Positions 17,806 to 27,400 of a stretch of DNA of 64,000 bases are shown one piece after another (within the stretch, counting starts at the first letter, position 1; each line of letters begins with the position of its first letter). This stretch comes from Campylobacter armoricus. GTDB lineage: Bacteria; Campylobacterota; Campylobacteria; Campylobacterales; Campylobacteraceae. The notes below the pieces were generated by a model that saw only the letters and a program-made list of their open reading frames with translations, did no database searches and was not told where the DNA came from. Position numbers and translations under genes: made by a program. The stretch spans positions 1,178,001 to 1,242,000 of the forward strand of contig NZ_CP053825.1 of NCBI RefSeq assembly GCF_013372105.1, given 5' to 3'.

Positions 17806-19650
17806 CTAAGAAAAATCAACTGGATCTATATCACAAGTAATATTTTTAAAATTTAAAGCAAAATGCTCAAATTTTACAAGCTCTTGATGCGTATTAGCAC
17901 GCAACAATACATAAAAACGCCATTTTTTATTTAGCATTTCAATATCACAAGCTCCATACCCTATCAATTGCACTTGATTTAATTCTTGTACTTTGCCTGC
18001 TATAAATTCACACAAATTTAAAGCTTTATTTTTATCTTCATCTTCTATAACCAATCTTAAAAGTCTTTTAAATGGTGGATAAAGCTCTCTTCTAGCATTT
18101 AATTCATCATATAAAAAGCCATCATAATTTTGTATATACTTTTCAAAAAAAGCTTTATTTTTAGTTTGTAAAAGCACCCTGCCCTCGCCCTTACGACCTG
18201 CACGACCTGCTACTTGCATAGCAAGAGCTAAAGTCTCTTCTAATGCTTTAAAATTAGGTCTAAACAAATACTCATCAAGACCCAAAATCACACTTAAATC
18301 CACATTGTGATAATCATGCCCCTTAGCAAGCATAGAAGTACCCACTAAAATATCAATTTTTTCTTGATTAAAATCTTTTAAAATCATATTAAGCTTTTTT
18401 ACACTGCTAATCTCATCGCTATCAAATCTTTTTATGATAGGATTAAATTCAACTAGTTCTTTTTCTAAAAGCTCACAAAGCTCTGCTGTACCCATTTTTT
18501 TAGCTTCAAGCATAACCCCATTACAACTTGGACAAGTTTGATCGATTTCTTTAGTGAAATTACAATAATGACATTTTAATGCATTTTTATTTTTATGCAA
18601 ACTTAAAGCAATAGAACAAAAGGGACATTTAATAGTACTAGCACATTCTTTGCATAAAATTTGTCTAAAATTTGCTCTTGTAGGTAAAAAAACTATAGCT
18701 TGCTTTTTATTTCTTAAACTAATTTTTAACTCCAAAAGCAATTTTGAAGAAACACTAAGCTCACTTTCATCATATAAAAACTGCTTTTTGCTTTCAAAAA
18801 AAGTTCCTCTAAGTCTAAAATATGGATGTTTATAAAAACTCACAACACTTGGAGTAGCTGAGCCTAAAAGAATTTTTATATCCATTTTTTTTGCTATAAA
18901 TAAAGCCAAATCTCTAGCATTGATTTTTGGATTATTAGAAGCTTTGTAAGAATTATCATGCTCTTCATCTATAATAATCAAACCTAAATTTTTAAAAGGT
19001 AAAAACAAAGCTGATCTTGCACCTACAACCAACATAGCTCTAGAACAAACTAAATCTTGTAAATATTCTTGCTTTTTTTTCTTTGAAATTTTAGAATGCC
19101 ATAAAAAAAAATGCTCTCCAAAATATACATTTAATCTTTTTTGCATTTGCGGAGTAAGAGCAATTTCTGGCATTAAAAGCAAAACTTGCTTACCTTGTTC
19201 TAGATATTCTTTGATTAAACTAATATAAATTTCAGTTTTCCCACTACCTGTATCGCCAAATAATAAGCTAGCTTGTTTAGATTTTATAAAATCCAAAGCT
19301 TTTTGCTGATTTTTACTTAAATTAGGTGTTTTTTCTATATGAATTTTTTCACTTTTATAATCATTAATACTTTCAAACATACCTAAAACAAAAGCTATTT
19401 TACTAGCATAATAATAAGCAATAAATTGAGCAAGTTTATATTGATACTGCGTGAGTTTAAAACCTGTTTTTTCTTTTATAATTTGAGTCTTAAATTCAGG
19501 TTTTTGACATTTTTGCAAAATTATAGCTTTGAGGTTTTTCTTTCTTGCAAGATCAACAATTACCTCATCTAAAATTTCAAATTCTTCCTTACTCTCATAA
19601 GTTAAAGTATCTAAATAATATCCTTTAATGGCAAGTTGATAATAATTCAA
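17806..19650 (-). CDS. priA: Primosomal replication restart helicase PriA
   Basis: This 614-residue 3'-5' helicase restarts stalled forks. It has Walker A LLFGDTGSGKTEI, DEEH box (LIIIDEEHDNSYK), GSATPS, and eight zinc cysteines in four CxxC pairs (CKEC, CPFC, CHYC, CPSC). Helicase motifs V and VI follow (VGTSMLAKGHDY, MQVAGRAGRKGEG). It is shorter at the N-terminus than E. coli PriA (732), as is usual in epsilon-proteobacteria. TTG 19650 overlaps the stop of the pseudopilin gene (TTGA). It ends the minus-strand set that begins with the ZapB-like gene. Confidence 0.95.
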   Translation of the reverse strand: MNYYQLAIKGYYLDTLTYESKEEFEILDEVIVDLARKKNLKAIILQKCQKPEFKTQIIKEKTGFKLTQYQYKLAQFIAYYYASKIAFVLGMFESINDYKSEKIHIEKTPNLSKNQQKALDFIKSKQASLLFGDTGSGKTEIYISLIKEYLEQGKQVLLLMPEIALTPQMQKRLNVYFGEHFFLWHSKISKKKKQEYLQDLVCSRAMLVVGARSALFLPFKNLGLIIIDEEHDNSYKASNNPKINARDLALFIAKKMDIKILLGSATPSVVSFYKHPYFRLRGTFFESKKQFLYDESELSVSSKLLLELKISLRNKKQAIVFLPTRANFRQILCKECASTIKCPFCSIALSLHKNKNALKCHYCNFTKEIDQTCPSCNGVMLEAKKMGTAELCELLEKELVEFNPIIKRFDSDEISSVKKLNMILKDFNQEKIDILVGTSMLAKGHDYHNVDLSVILGLDEYLFRPNFKALEETLALAMQVAGRAGRKGEGRVLLQTKNKAFFEKYIQNYDGFLYDELNARRELYPPFKRLLRLVIEDEDKNKALNLCEFIAGKVQELNQVQLIGYGACDIEMLNKKWRFYVLLRANTHQELVKFEHFALNFKNITCDIDPVDFS

Positions 19651-20120
19651 AACCCATAATCCTTACAATTTAAACTCACACATTCTAAGAAAACTTTCTC
19701 ACTATTATAAGAAAAATCTATATACTTTTTGGTATTTATAAAAAATCTATATTGAGTATTTGCTATTTTCATCCATGATTTTTTACTTGATATAATTGGT
19801 TTTTCTAAAACACTATATAAACAACAATTTCCATCTTTACAACCTTGATTTTGTTTATTATTGCAAAAAAATAACTTTTGATTTTCAGTATTTATCAAAG
19901 CATCATCTAAGGTTTTTGGGAAATTATTATCTTTAAAGAGATTTTGATTTCTTATCAATGCCAAAGATGAATTTATAATCTCTACTTCACTTTTTAATTT
20001 AAGTATTTTAGCATCATTAACACTAAAAGAGAAATGAGGATACGCAATAGCAGAAAGAATAGCAATTATAAAAATACAAAAAACAAGCTCTATTAAAGTA
20101 AAAGCTTTTTTAAAAAACAT
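19647..20120 (-). CDS. Type IV/II prepilin-like protein (pseudopilin)
   Basis: The 157-residue protein begins FKKAFTLIELVFCIFIIAIL, a type III signal with the usual FTLIEL segment and Glu5, so it should be processed by prepilin peptidase and inserted in the inner membrane. The globular part holds Cys pairs (LFFCNNKQNQGCKDGNCC and LECVSLNC) that may form disulfides. In Campylobacter such proteins belong to the type II-like transformation apparatus. No other assembly gene is adjacent. It overlaps priA and follows the ZapA-like gene by one base. Confidence 0.85.
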   Translation of the reverse strand: MFFKKAFTLIELVFCIFIIAILSAIAYPHFSFSVNDAKILKLKSEVEIINSSLALIRNQNLFKDNNFPKTLDDALINTENQKLFFCNNKQNQGCKDGNCCLYSVLEKPIISSKKSWMKIANTQYRFFINTKKYIDFSYNSEKVFLECVSLNCKDYGF

Positions 20121-20121
20121 A

Positions 20122-20361
20122 TTATTTTATTTCTTCATCAATTACATTGATAAGTTTATTTAATTCTTTTTTTAATATATAATTTTCATAACTAAGTTTT
20201 ACAAAAGTATTAATGAAATTTGCAAGCTCTATTTTTCCAGTACCACTAGAAATTAAAGCAATTTCATCTTCAAGATGGTTTGCAAATTCATTACTACAAG
20301 TTACCACAAAGTCTTTTGCATAGACATTAATTGTAACTTTTCTTTGATTATTGTTTGCCAA
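20122..20361 (-). CDS. Small ZapA-like protein
   Basis: The 79-residue protein has KVTINVYAKDFVVTCSNEFANHLEDEIALI, which resembles the N-terminal beta-strand and Cys/Glu region of ZapA (VTV-I-GR-Y-L-C... pattern), followed by a helix that could form the ZapA coiled coil. ZapA bundles FtsZ filaments. TTG 20361 is the start (GAGG six bases upstream), and it overlaps the preceding coiled-coil gene by 14 bases, so they are coupled. The match is by pattern only. Confidence 0.6.
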   Translation of the reverse strand: MANNNQRKVTINVYAKDFVVTCSNEFANHLEDEIALISSGTGKIELANFINTFVKLSYENYILKKELNKLINVIDEEIK

Positions 20362-20581
20362 GAACAGCCTCTATTTTTTTATAAATAGCATCACTTTGTG
20401 CATTACGAGATTTTAGCTCTTCTTCTAAACGCGCAATTTGATTACTTTTAGCCTCATTTTGTGCTTTTACGCTTACTAATTCATTTCTTAGATTTTCATT
20501 TGTTTCACAGACTTCATTGTATTTTTCAATTAACTCATTTACCTTATCTGTCATGGTGTTAATTATTCTTTCATCATACAT
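20348..20581 (-). CDS. Small all-coiled-coil protein, ZapB-like
   Basis: The 77-residue protein is one continuous coiled coil: residues 5-72 show heptads with Leu, Ile and Val at a/d positions (VNELIEKYNEVCETNENLRNE, ARLEEELKSR). Size and composition match ZapB-type proteins, which link ZapA to the chromosome. AAAGGC precedes the ATG. It heads the operon with the ZapA-like gene, a pseudopilin gene and priA. Coiled-coil similarity is weak evidence, so function rests on its partner. Confidence 0.6.
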   Translation of the reverse strand: MYDERIINTMTDKVNELIEKYNEVCETNENLRNELVSVKAQNEAKSNQIARLEEELKSRNAQSDAIYKKIEAVLGKQ

Positions 20582-20627
20582 ATTTTTGCCTTTTTTGAAT
20601 TTAATAGTTTAGAGTATTTAATGCATA

Positions 20628-20633
20628 ATTGTA
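20628..20633 (-). promoter_or_regulatory. -10 box for the zapB-like operon
   Basis: TACAAT on the minus strand, preceded by a long T-run (TTTTTTTTTG), lies 47 bases upstream of the ATG at 20581. Confidence 0.4.
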
Positions 20634-20733
20634 ACAAAAAAAAATTTAATTTTATACACCATTTTGTTTTAAAATTTGAATTTTTACAAAAAATTTTGTG
20701 TAAAATTATCAAAAATACAAATTAGGAAATTTT

Positions 20734-22707
20734 ATGTTTGAGCTCACTAGCGAATTTAAACCAAGTCCTGATCAAAAACAAGCTATAGACGGTATAGTAA
20801 AAAGTATTAAAGCAGGAAATAAATACCAAACTCTTCTAGGTGTTACAGGTAGTGGAAAAACTTTTACTATGGCAAATATTATTAAAAGTTTAAACATACC
20901 AACACTAATTATGTCTCATAATAAAAGCTTGTGCGCACAACTTTATAGTGAATTTAAAGGCTTTTTTGCAAATAATCATGTGGAATATTTCATAAGCTAT
21001 TATGATTATTACCAACCTGAAGCTTATATACCAAGAACAGATGTTTTTATCGAAAAAGATAGCTCTACTAATGAAGATTTAGAAAGATTAAGACTTAGTG
21101 CTAGTGCTTCACTTTTAAGTTATGATGATGTTATTTGCATAGCAAGTGTTTCAGCAAATTATGGTTTAGGAAATCCAAGCGAATATGTAGGTATGGTTTT
21201 GATTTTAGAGCTTAATATGCAAATAAATCAAAAAGAGCTTTTAAAAAAGCTTGTAGATATGGGTTACAAACGCAATGATAATTTCTTTGATAGAGCTGAT
21301 TTTAGAGTAAATGGAGATATTGTGGATATATACCCAGCTTATTATGAAGATGAGGCTATTAGGCTTGAATTTTTTGGTGATGAACTTGAAGCAATGTATC
21401 ATTATAATGTTTTAGAAAATAAAAAAGGTGAAGATTTAAAAAAATTTATACTTTACCCTACAAGTCAATTTAGCGTAGGTGAAACAAGACTTAAAGAGGC
21501 TATCAAAGGCATAAAAGCCGAACTAAACGAACGATTAGCTTATTTTGAAAATGAAAATAAACTAGTAGAAGCACAAAGATTAAAACAAAGAGTAGAATTT
21601 GACCTTGAAATGCTTCAAAGTACAGGTATGTGCAAGGGAGTGGAAAATTACGCTTTACATTTAACAGGTTTAAAAAGTGGTGATACACCTTATACACTTT
21701 TTGATTATTTTTCTATCAAAAATAAAGATTTTTTAGTAATTGTAGATGAATCTCATGTATCTTTACCACAATTTCGCGGAATGTTCGCAGGAGATAGAAG
21801 TAGAAAACAAACTTTGGTTGATTATGGATTTCGCTTGCCTAGTGCTTTAGATAATAGACCTTTGATGTTTGATGAATTTATTAATAAAAATTGTAAATTT
21901 TTATTTGTTTCAGCTACACCTGCATCTTTAGAACTTGAGCTAAGCAAGGAAAATATCTTTTATCAAATCATGCGTCCAACAGGACTTTTAGACCCTAAAA
22001 TAGAAATCAAAGATAGTGACAATCAAGTTGAAATATTATATGATGAAGCAAAAAAAGTCATAGAGCGTAATGAAAGAGTTTTAATCACCGTTTTAACTAA
22101 AAAAATGGCTGAAGAACTTAGCAAATATTACTTAGAGCTTGGCTTAAAAGTAAAATATATGCATTCAGAAATTGATGCAATTGAGCGTAATGAAATTATT
22201 CGTGGTTTAAGAAGTGGTGCATTTGACATTTTAATAGGTATTAATCTTTTAAGAGAAGGACTTGACTTACCTGAAGTTTCTCTCATAGCGATTATGGATG
22301 CAGATAAAGAAGGTTTTTTAAGAAGCACTACTGCACTCATTCAGACCATGGGACGAGCTGCTAGAAATGTAAATGGTAAAGTATTGCTTTTTGCTAAAAA
22401 AATTACAAAATCTATGCAAGAAGCTATTGATACTACCAACGAAAGAAGAGTTTTGCAAGAAGCTTATAATAAAAGATACAATATCACACCAACTTCAGTA
22501 ACAAGGAATATAGAAGAGAGTTTAAAACAAAACCTTGAGCAAGGAGAAATTTATCGCAAAGGCAAAGAACTTGAAAAAATGCCAGCAAAAGAGCGTGCTA
22601 AGATGGTAAAAGAATTAAGAAAACAAATGTTAGAAGCGGCTAAAAATCTTGAATTTGAAAAAGCAGCTATGTTTAGAGATGAAATTAATAAACTAAAAAT
22701 TTTATAG
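20734..22707 (+). CDS. uvrB: UvrABC excinuclease subunit B
   Basis: This 657-residue nucleotide excision repair helicase-like protein verifies damage and recruits UvrC. It has Walker [14 protein letters not shown] (about 35-47), the beta-hairpin region [21 protein letters not shown], the DESHV box ([13 protein letters not shown]), [25 protein letters not shown], and a C-terminal UVR motif ([20 protein letters not shown]) that binds UvrC. The length is normal. AGGAAA precedes the ATG. The phase-variable gene begins eight bases after its stop, so the two are likely transcribed together. Confidence 0.98.
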   Translation: MFELTSEFKPSPDQKQAIDGIVKSIKAGNKYQTLLGVTGSGKTFTMANIIKSLNIPTLIMSHNKSLCAQLYSEFKGFFANNHVEYFISYYDYYQPEAYIPRTDVFIEKDSSTNEDLERLRLSASASLLSYDDVICIASVSANYGLGNPSEYVGMVLILELNMQINQKELLKKLVDMGYKRNDNFFDRADFRVNGDIVDIYPAYYEDEAIRLEFFGDELEAMYHYNVLENKKGEDLKKFILYPTSQFSVGETRLKEAIKGIKAELNERLAYFENENKLVEAQRLKQRVEFDLEMLQSTGMCKGVENYALHLTGLKSGDTPYTLFDYFSIKNKDFLVIVDESHVSLPQFRGMFAGDRSRKQTLVDYGFRLPSALDNRPLMFDEFINKNCKFLFVSATPASLELELSKENIFYQIMRPTGLLDPKIEIKDSDNQVEILYDEAKKVIERNERVLITVLTKKMAEELSKYYLELGLKVKYMHSEIDAIERNEIIRGLRSGAFDILIGINLLREGLDLPEVSLIAIMDADKEGFLRSTTALIQTMGRAARNVNGKVLLFAKKITKSMQEAIDTTNERRVLQEAYNKRYNITPTSVTRNIEESLKQNLEQGEIYRKGKELEKMPAKERAKMVKELRKQMLEAAKNLEFEKAAMFRDEINKLKIL

Positions 22708-22715
22708 GAGAAAAA

Positions 22716-24690
22716 ATGAAAAAAATACTCACTCAAATTATTGCCTTTTGTTTTTTGCTTGTAAGTATATTTGCTATTAATAGACTTTTCATGCAAAATG
22801 ATTTTATTCCACAAAAAATCACACAAAGTAATTTCTATGATATAGTAAAAATGTATTTTTATGGAATTTATCATGATATAAGATTTTTAAGTATTGCCTT
22901 TTTACCACTTTTACTTTGTGGGTTTCTAGCTTTAATATTTTCCCATATTAACTACAAAAAACCAGTGATACTTATGGGGGGGGGTATATAGGCTATATGG
23001 CATTACCTCAAGTATTTATATAGCATTTATAGCCACTATAAGTATAATTTTTTCTTTTGCAAAATATTACTACTATGAGCTTTATGATGATAAATTTAAT
23101 ATTTTCTTATTTAGCATAAAAAATGATAATATTAGCACTATTTTAGATATTATCTATAATGATTATCCCATCTTAAAAATTTCGCTTTTAGCTTTATTTG
23201 TTTCTCTATGCTGTGTATTTTTAAATTTAAAAATTCTATATTATAAAACTACCAAAGGCAACTATAAAATTCACACCTTATTGTTTTTAAATATCATTTT
23301 AATTTTCATATACACACTAGCTCTTAGAGGACCATTTAAACATGTTGCTATTAATGTGCAAAATTATTCTTTTAGTGAATTCAAGGTTGTAAATGATATC
23401 ATGCTAAATCCTATAATGGCTTTTGCTTGGGCTTATAAACAATACAAAGAAGAACAAAAAATACTCCCAATTGATGATAACACTGCAAAAGAAATTCAAA
23501 GCAAATTGTTTCCTTATATAGATATAAGTCAAAATAACCCTATAGCAGATATTACAAAACCAAGTATCTTTTTAAATATAATGGAAAGTTTTGGTTTAGA
23601 AATCAATGAGTATAGCTCTGAAAGAATAAATTTTTTAGGTGAATTAAAACAACATTTTGAGCAAGATTTTTTGTTTAAGAGATTTTTACCATCAAGCAAT
23701 GGAACTATACCTAGTTTGGCAAATTTGTTATTTGTAAGCCCATTTTCAAATATTTCAACTAGCAAATTTCAAACAATAAAACTACCCCTTACTCCTATTG
23801 AAATTTACAAAAAAGCAGGCTATAAAATTATTTTTATAAGCGCTGGAAATGGATCTTGGCAAAATATAAAAGAATATTTAAAAAAACAAGGAGTAGATGA
23901 AATTATAGATGAAAACAGCATTATTAATTCTTACCCTCAAGCCAAAACAACACAAAATGGCTATGGAATAGCCGATGAATTTTTATATAAAAAAGCATAC
24001 AAGATATTACAAGATAATCCCCATAAAACATTAATCATTGCCCTAACAATATCAAATCATCCACCATATTTAGATTATAATATAAAAATCAATCATAATC
24101 AAATACCAAATGAGCTATTAAAACTTCTTCCATATAATCATAAAAAGCAACTAGCAATATTAAAAGCATATACTTATGCAAACGATGAATTTGGAAAATT
24201 TTTGAGCAAAATAAAGCAAAGTGAGTTAAAAAATCAAATCATTATAGCTGCTACAGGAGATCATAGGTTGAGAGATTTAAAAAATAACCTATATAACACA
24301 AAAGCCTTTTCTTACAGCGTTCCTTTTTATTTATATATCCCAAAATCACTGCAATATAATATTAATTATGATAAAAATAGAGTAGGATCACATAAAGATA
24401 TATTTCCAACCTTATACAATATAAGCCTTAATAATGTAGAATACATTAGCATAGGTGGAAGAAATATGCTAGGTTTAGCCAAAAACAAAAAATTAGAATT
24501 TGGGATAAATGATGCATTGTGGATTGATAATAAAGGTGTGTATATTGCAAATAAGGGATATTTTTTTGAAAATAGCACTTCACTCAAAAACACAAATCAA
24601 GAGATCATTTTAGACAAGTATCACAAAGAATTTCAAGAACTATATTATAAGTTAAACTGGTGGCAACTTAATAAAAGATTAAATAATTAA
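22716..24690 (+). CDS. Phase-variable LTA-synthase/sulfatase-fold transferase, OFF (frameshifted at G9 tract)
   Basis: The first part reads 91 codons and stops at 22989-22991, just after nine G bases (22976-22984). The other frame is open from the tract to 24690. Loss of one G gives 1974 bases, an uninterrupted 657-residue protein reading ILMGGVYRLYGI across the tract. About five N-terminal membrane helices precede a periplasmic sulfatase-fold domain like LtaS/phosphoglycerol or phosphoethanolamine transferases: metal Glu in FLNIMESFG, nucleophile Thr in SNGTIPSLAN, and ATGDHRLRD near the end. It would transfer a phospholipid head group to a surface glycan. It is read as OFF in this assembly. 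A hairpin overlaps its stop. Confidence 0.85.
22976..22984. repeat. G9 homopolymer, phase-variation tract (OFF)
   Basis: Nine G bases at codons 87-90 put the reading frame into a TAG stop. Eight (or eleven) would restore the full gene. The flanks ATG...TATATAG are identical to those of the tract at 52469-52477. Confidence 0.9.
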
Positions 24691-24709
24691 GCTAAGATAA
24701 ACTTAGCTT
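24689..24709. terminator. Bidirectional hairpin between the phase-variable gene and efp
   Basis: AAGCTAAG and CTTAGCTT form an 8-bp stem with a 5-base loop. The hairpin overlaps the stop codons of both convergent genes (24690 and 24708). Confidence 0.65.
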
Positions 24710-25277
24710 ATTTGTTTGCTCTTTCTATATATTCACCGCGTATAGTATCAACACGAATAACCTCACCTTCTAATACATGGAAAGGAATTTGCACCACTGC
24801 ACCTGTTTCCAAAGTAGCTGGTTTTTTGTTTGAGCCTTGAGTATCACCTTTAAAATTTGGTGCTGTTTCGATGATTTTTAGCTCCATTACTTGAGGTACT
24901 TCCACACCGATTGCTTTTCCATTGTGAAATAAAACATCTACCATAGTTCCATCAAGCATCCATTTTTTAGCTTCACCTACATCCTCATCACTAATTGCAA
25001 CTTGTTCGTAAGTTTGCGTATCCATAAATTGACAATTTTCACCATCATCATATAGATATTGCATTTGTTTTTCTTCTAAATTTGGAGATTCACATTTATC
25101 TCCTGCGTGGAAAGTTTTTTCTAAAACCTTGCCATCAATAAAAGATTTAATTTTAATACGCACAAAAGCAGGACCTTTGCCTGGTTTTACATGTTGATAT
25201 TCTACGATTTTAAAAGGAATACCATCAATTTCTATTTTTAAACCTTTTTTTAAATCTCCCATTCCATAAGAAGCCAT
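24708..25277 (-). CDS. efp: Translation elongation factor P
   Basis: The 189-residue protein has the three EF-P beta-barrels and relieves ribosome stalling at polyproline. The tip loop [10 protein letters not shown] carries Lys34, the residue modified in many bacteria. The C-terminal signature region [26 protein letters not shown] is intact. The length is standard. It stands alone, convergent with the phase-variable gene and separated from serA by 60 bases. Confidence 0.97.
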   Translation of the reverse strand: MASYGMGDLKKGLKIEIDGIPFKIVEYQHVKPGKGPAFVRIKIKSFIDGKVLEKTFHAGDKCESPNLEEKQMQYLYDDGENCQFMDTQTYEQVAISDEDVGEAKKWMLDGTMVDVLFHNGKAIGVEVPQVMELKIIETAPNFKGDTQGSNKKPATLETGAVVQIPFHVLEGEVIRVDTIRGEYIERANK

Positions 25278-25337
25278 ATAATTTCCTTAATTTTAAAATT
25301 AAAAAATAATTGTAACAATTAAGGCTTGTAAAAAGCC

Positions 25338-26918
25338 TTAAATTTCTGCATATTCTGCAAAAATACAAGCATCAACAGCTCTTAACTCTTCAAGCAATGT
25401 TTTTGAAATTTTTGTATCAAGCAAAATCACTGCCAAAGCTTTTCCAAAGCCATTTCTACCGAGTCTAAAATCAGCAATATTAACATTATTTTTTGCTAAA
25501 ATTCCACTAACATTAGCTATAACCCCTGGTATATCGTTATTGTTTAAAATAACCATTTTACCCTTAGGTTTAAAATCCACATCAAAACCATTTAATTCTA
25601 CTATTCTTTGTTCATTTTCACCAAAAATAGTTCCTGAAATAGAAATATTAGAATTATCAGTAACTACTTTTATGGTGATTTTATTACTATAACCACTACT
25701 TGGTAAAATACGAGAAGAAAGTTCAACACCTTTATCTTTAGCTACAAAATTTGCATTAATATAGTTTATGTTTTCTCCGAGAATTCCTCTTAAAACACTT
25801 ACCGTCGCAAAAGTTAATAAAGACTCATTATACTCGCTAATTTGTCCTTCACTTTCAAGTTTAATAGCCTTAATAGGAGTTTTATCAAGTTGAGCAGCCA
25901 AAAAACCCATTTTTGAAATAAGTTCTATATAAGGTGCTACAAAACTTGGTAAATCTTCTGTCTTAATTGGTAAATTTAAGGCATTAGGATAAGAAATTCC
26001 TCTTGCTGCATTTAAAGCTTGTTCGCATGCTTGGATAGCAATATTTTCTTGGCTTTCTAAAGTATTTGCACCAAGATGAGAAGTAACTGAAACATTTTCA
26101 AAGTCTAAAAATGGATGATTGGTTGCAGGCTCTTTATTAAACACATCAATACCAAGCCAAGCTATCTTACCACTTTTCAATCCCTCACACAATGCATCTT
26201 CATTGTAAAGACCACCTCTAGCACAATTTATCAATCTTATACCATCTTTCATTTTGTTAATTTCTTCAAAAGAAATCATATCTGTTGTTTCTTTTGTTTT
26301 TGGTGTATGTATGGTAATAAAATCACTTTGAGTTAAAATTGTATCTAAAGAATTCACACATTCAATACCCAAATCAGTCATTTTAGAAGCTACCACATAA
26401 GGATCATAAGCTATAACTTTCATACCAAAAGCTTTTGCACGCACAGCCACTCTTGAGCCTATATTACCAAAACCTATAACCCCTAAAGTTTTATTCATCA
26501 GCTCAACACCATACCATTTTTCTCTTTCCCATCTTCTTTGCACTTTTAAAAAATTATGCGCATTAACAAAAGATCTTGCAGAGCACAACAGATGATTCAT
26601 AGTAAGCTCAACCGCTGCTATAGTATTAGCTGTTGGTACATTCATCACTATAACACCTTTTTTAGAGCATTCATCTATATCAACATTATCAACACCTACA
26701 CCAGCTCTCACTAAAGCTTTTAAATTAGAACATGCATTGATAAATTTCAAATCCACATCTGTTGAACTTCTAGTAATAGCCACATCCACATCATTTAATT
26801 TTGTTAAAAGTTCTTCTTTAGGTAAATGTGCTGCTTCAATAAGCTCTATATCATCAGCTTTTCTTAAAAGTTCAACTCCCTTGTCTAATATTGCATCACA
26901 TACAATAATTTTTTTCAT
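25338..26918 (-). CDS. serA: D-3-phosphoglycerate dehydrogenase
   Basis: This 526-residue NAD enzyme carries out the first step of serine synthesis. It has the catalytic and Rossmann domains of the 2-hydroxyacid dehydrogenases (GVIGFGNIGSRVAVRAKAFG, INCARGGLYNEDAL, SHLGANTLES), an intervening domain, and a C-terminal ACT domain (VILNNNDIPGVIANVSGILAKN) for serine feedback. ATG 26918 is chosen over TTG 26924 because AGGAGG then sits at proper distance. It overlaps the preceding gene's stop (ATGA). It is the last gene of the pheS-to-serA operon. Confidence 0.97.
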   Translation of the reverse strand: MKKIIVCDAILDKGVELLRKADDIELIEAAHLPKEELLTKLNDVDVAITRSSTDVDLKFINACSNLKALVRAGVGVDNVDIDECSKKGVIVMNVPTANTIAAVELTMNHLLCSARSFVNAHNFLKVQRRWEREKWYGVELMNKTLGVIGFGNIGSRVAVRAKAFGMKVIAYDPYVVASKMTDLGIECVNSLDTILTQSDFITIHTPKTKETTDMISFEEINKMKDGIRLINCARGGLYNEDALCEGLKSGKIAWLGIDVFNKEPATNHPFLDFENVSVTSHLGANTLESQENIAIQACEQALNAARGISYPNALNLPIKTEDLPSFVAPYIELISKMGFLAAQLDKTPIKAIKLESEGQISEYNESLLTFATVSVLRGILGENINYINANFVAKDKGVELSSRILPSSGYSNKITIKVVTDNSNISISGTIFGENEQRIVELNGFDVDFKPKGKMVILNNNDIPGVIANVSGILAKNNVNIADFRLGRNGFGKALAVILLDTKISKTLLEELRAVDACIFAEYAEI

Positions 26919-27397
26919 AACCAAACCTCCTTTAATTTTGCATTGATATTGTAAATTTTTAATTTGTCAATCAGAGCATTTAAAACTTTTTCATTATTGG
27001 TATCTAAATAAATTGCAACTTCATTTTTACTTTGAGTTAAAGTATATTTAATGAAAAAAGAATGTAGAGTTTGTTTTAAGCAAAACATAGAATATATATC
27101 ATTTTTATTGACATCTAACATATAAAATTTTTGCTTTGGTTTTACTACAGAATCATCCATATTAAAACTCATATAAAATTCATTAGCAGATGGAGTAAAA
27201 TCATTAATTTTAAAATTAGAAAATTTGTCTTGCCAAGTTTGTGGTAATTCTTTTTTTATTTCATCAAAAGAGTATTTAACATTTTGTGAGATAGGTAAAT
27301 TCCCAACATTTACATATCTCACCATAAAAACAAAAGCAATTATTAAAGATAATCCTAAAAAAACTAAAATACCATAAAGGGTATATTTTTTCATCAT
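26915..27397 (-). CDS. Single-pass membrane protein, function unknown
   Basis: This 160-residue protein has one N-terminal membrane helix (about 7-27, YGILVFLGLSLIIAFVFMV) and a soluble outer domain of mixed alpha/beta character with no recognised motif. It starts three bases after the rpsA stop and overlaps serA by four bases, a place that appears conserved in C. jejuni (cj0892c, from memory). Being coupled to rpsA and serA gives no clear functional clue. Confidence 0.8.
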   Translation of the reverse strand: MMKKYTLYGILVFLGLSLIIAFVFMVRYVNVGNLPISQNVKYSFDEIKKELPQTWQDKFSNFKINDFTPSANEFYMSFNMDDSVVKPKQKFYMLDVNKNDIYSMFCLKQTLHSFFIKYTLTQSKNEVAIYLDTNNEKVLNALIDKLKIYNINAKLKEVWL

Positions 27398-27400
27398 TTA

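Noticed and set aside
22551-22874. 107-codon minus-strand frame across the uvrB end and the phase-variable gene start
   Set aside because: It lies antisense to two well-supported coding regions and has no ribosome site.
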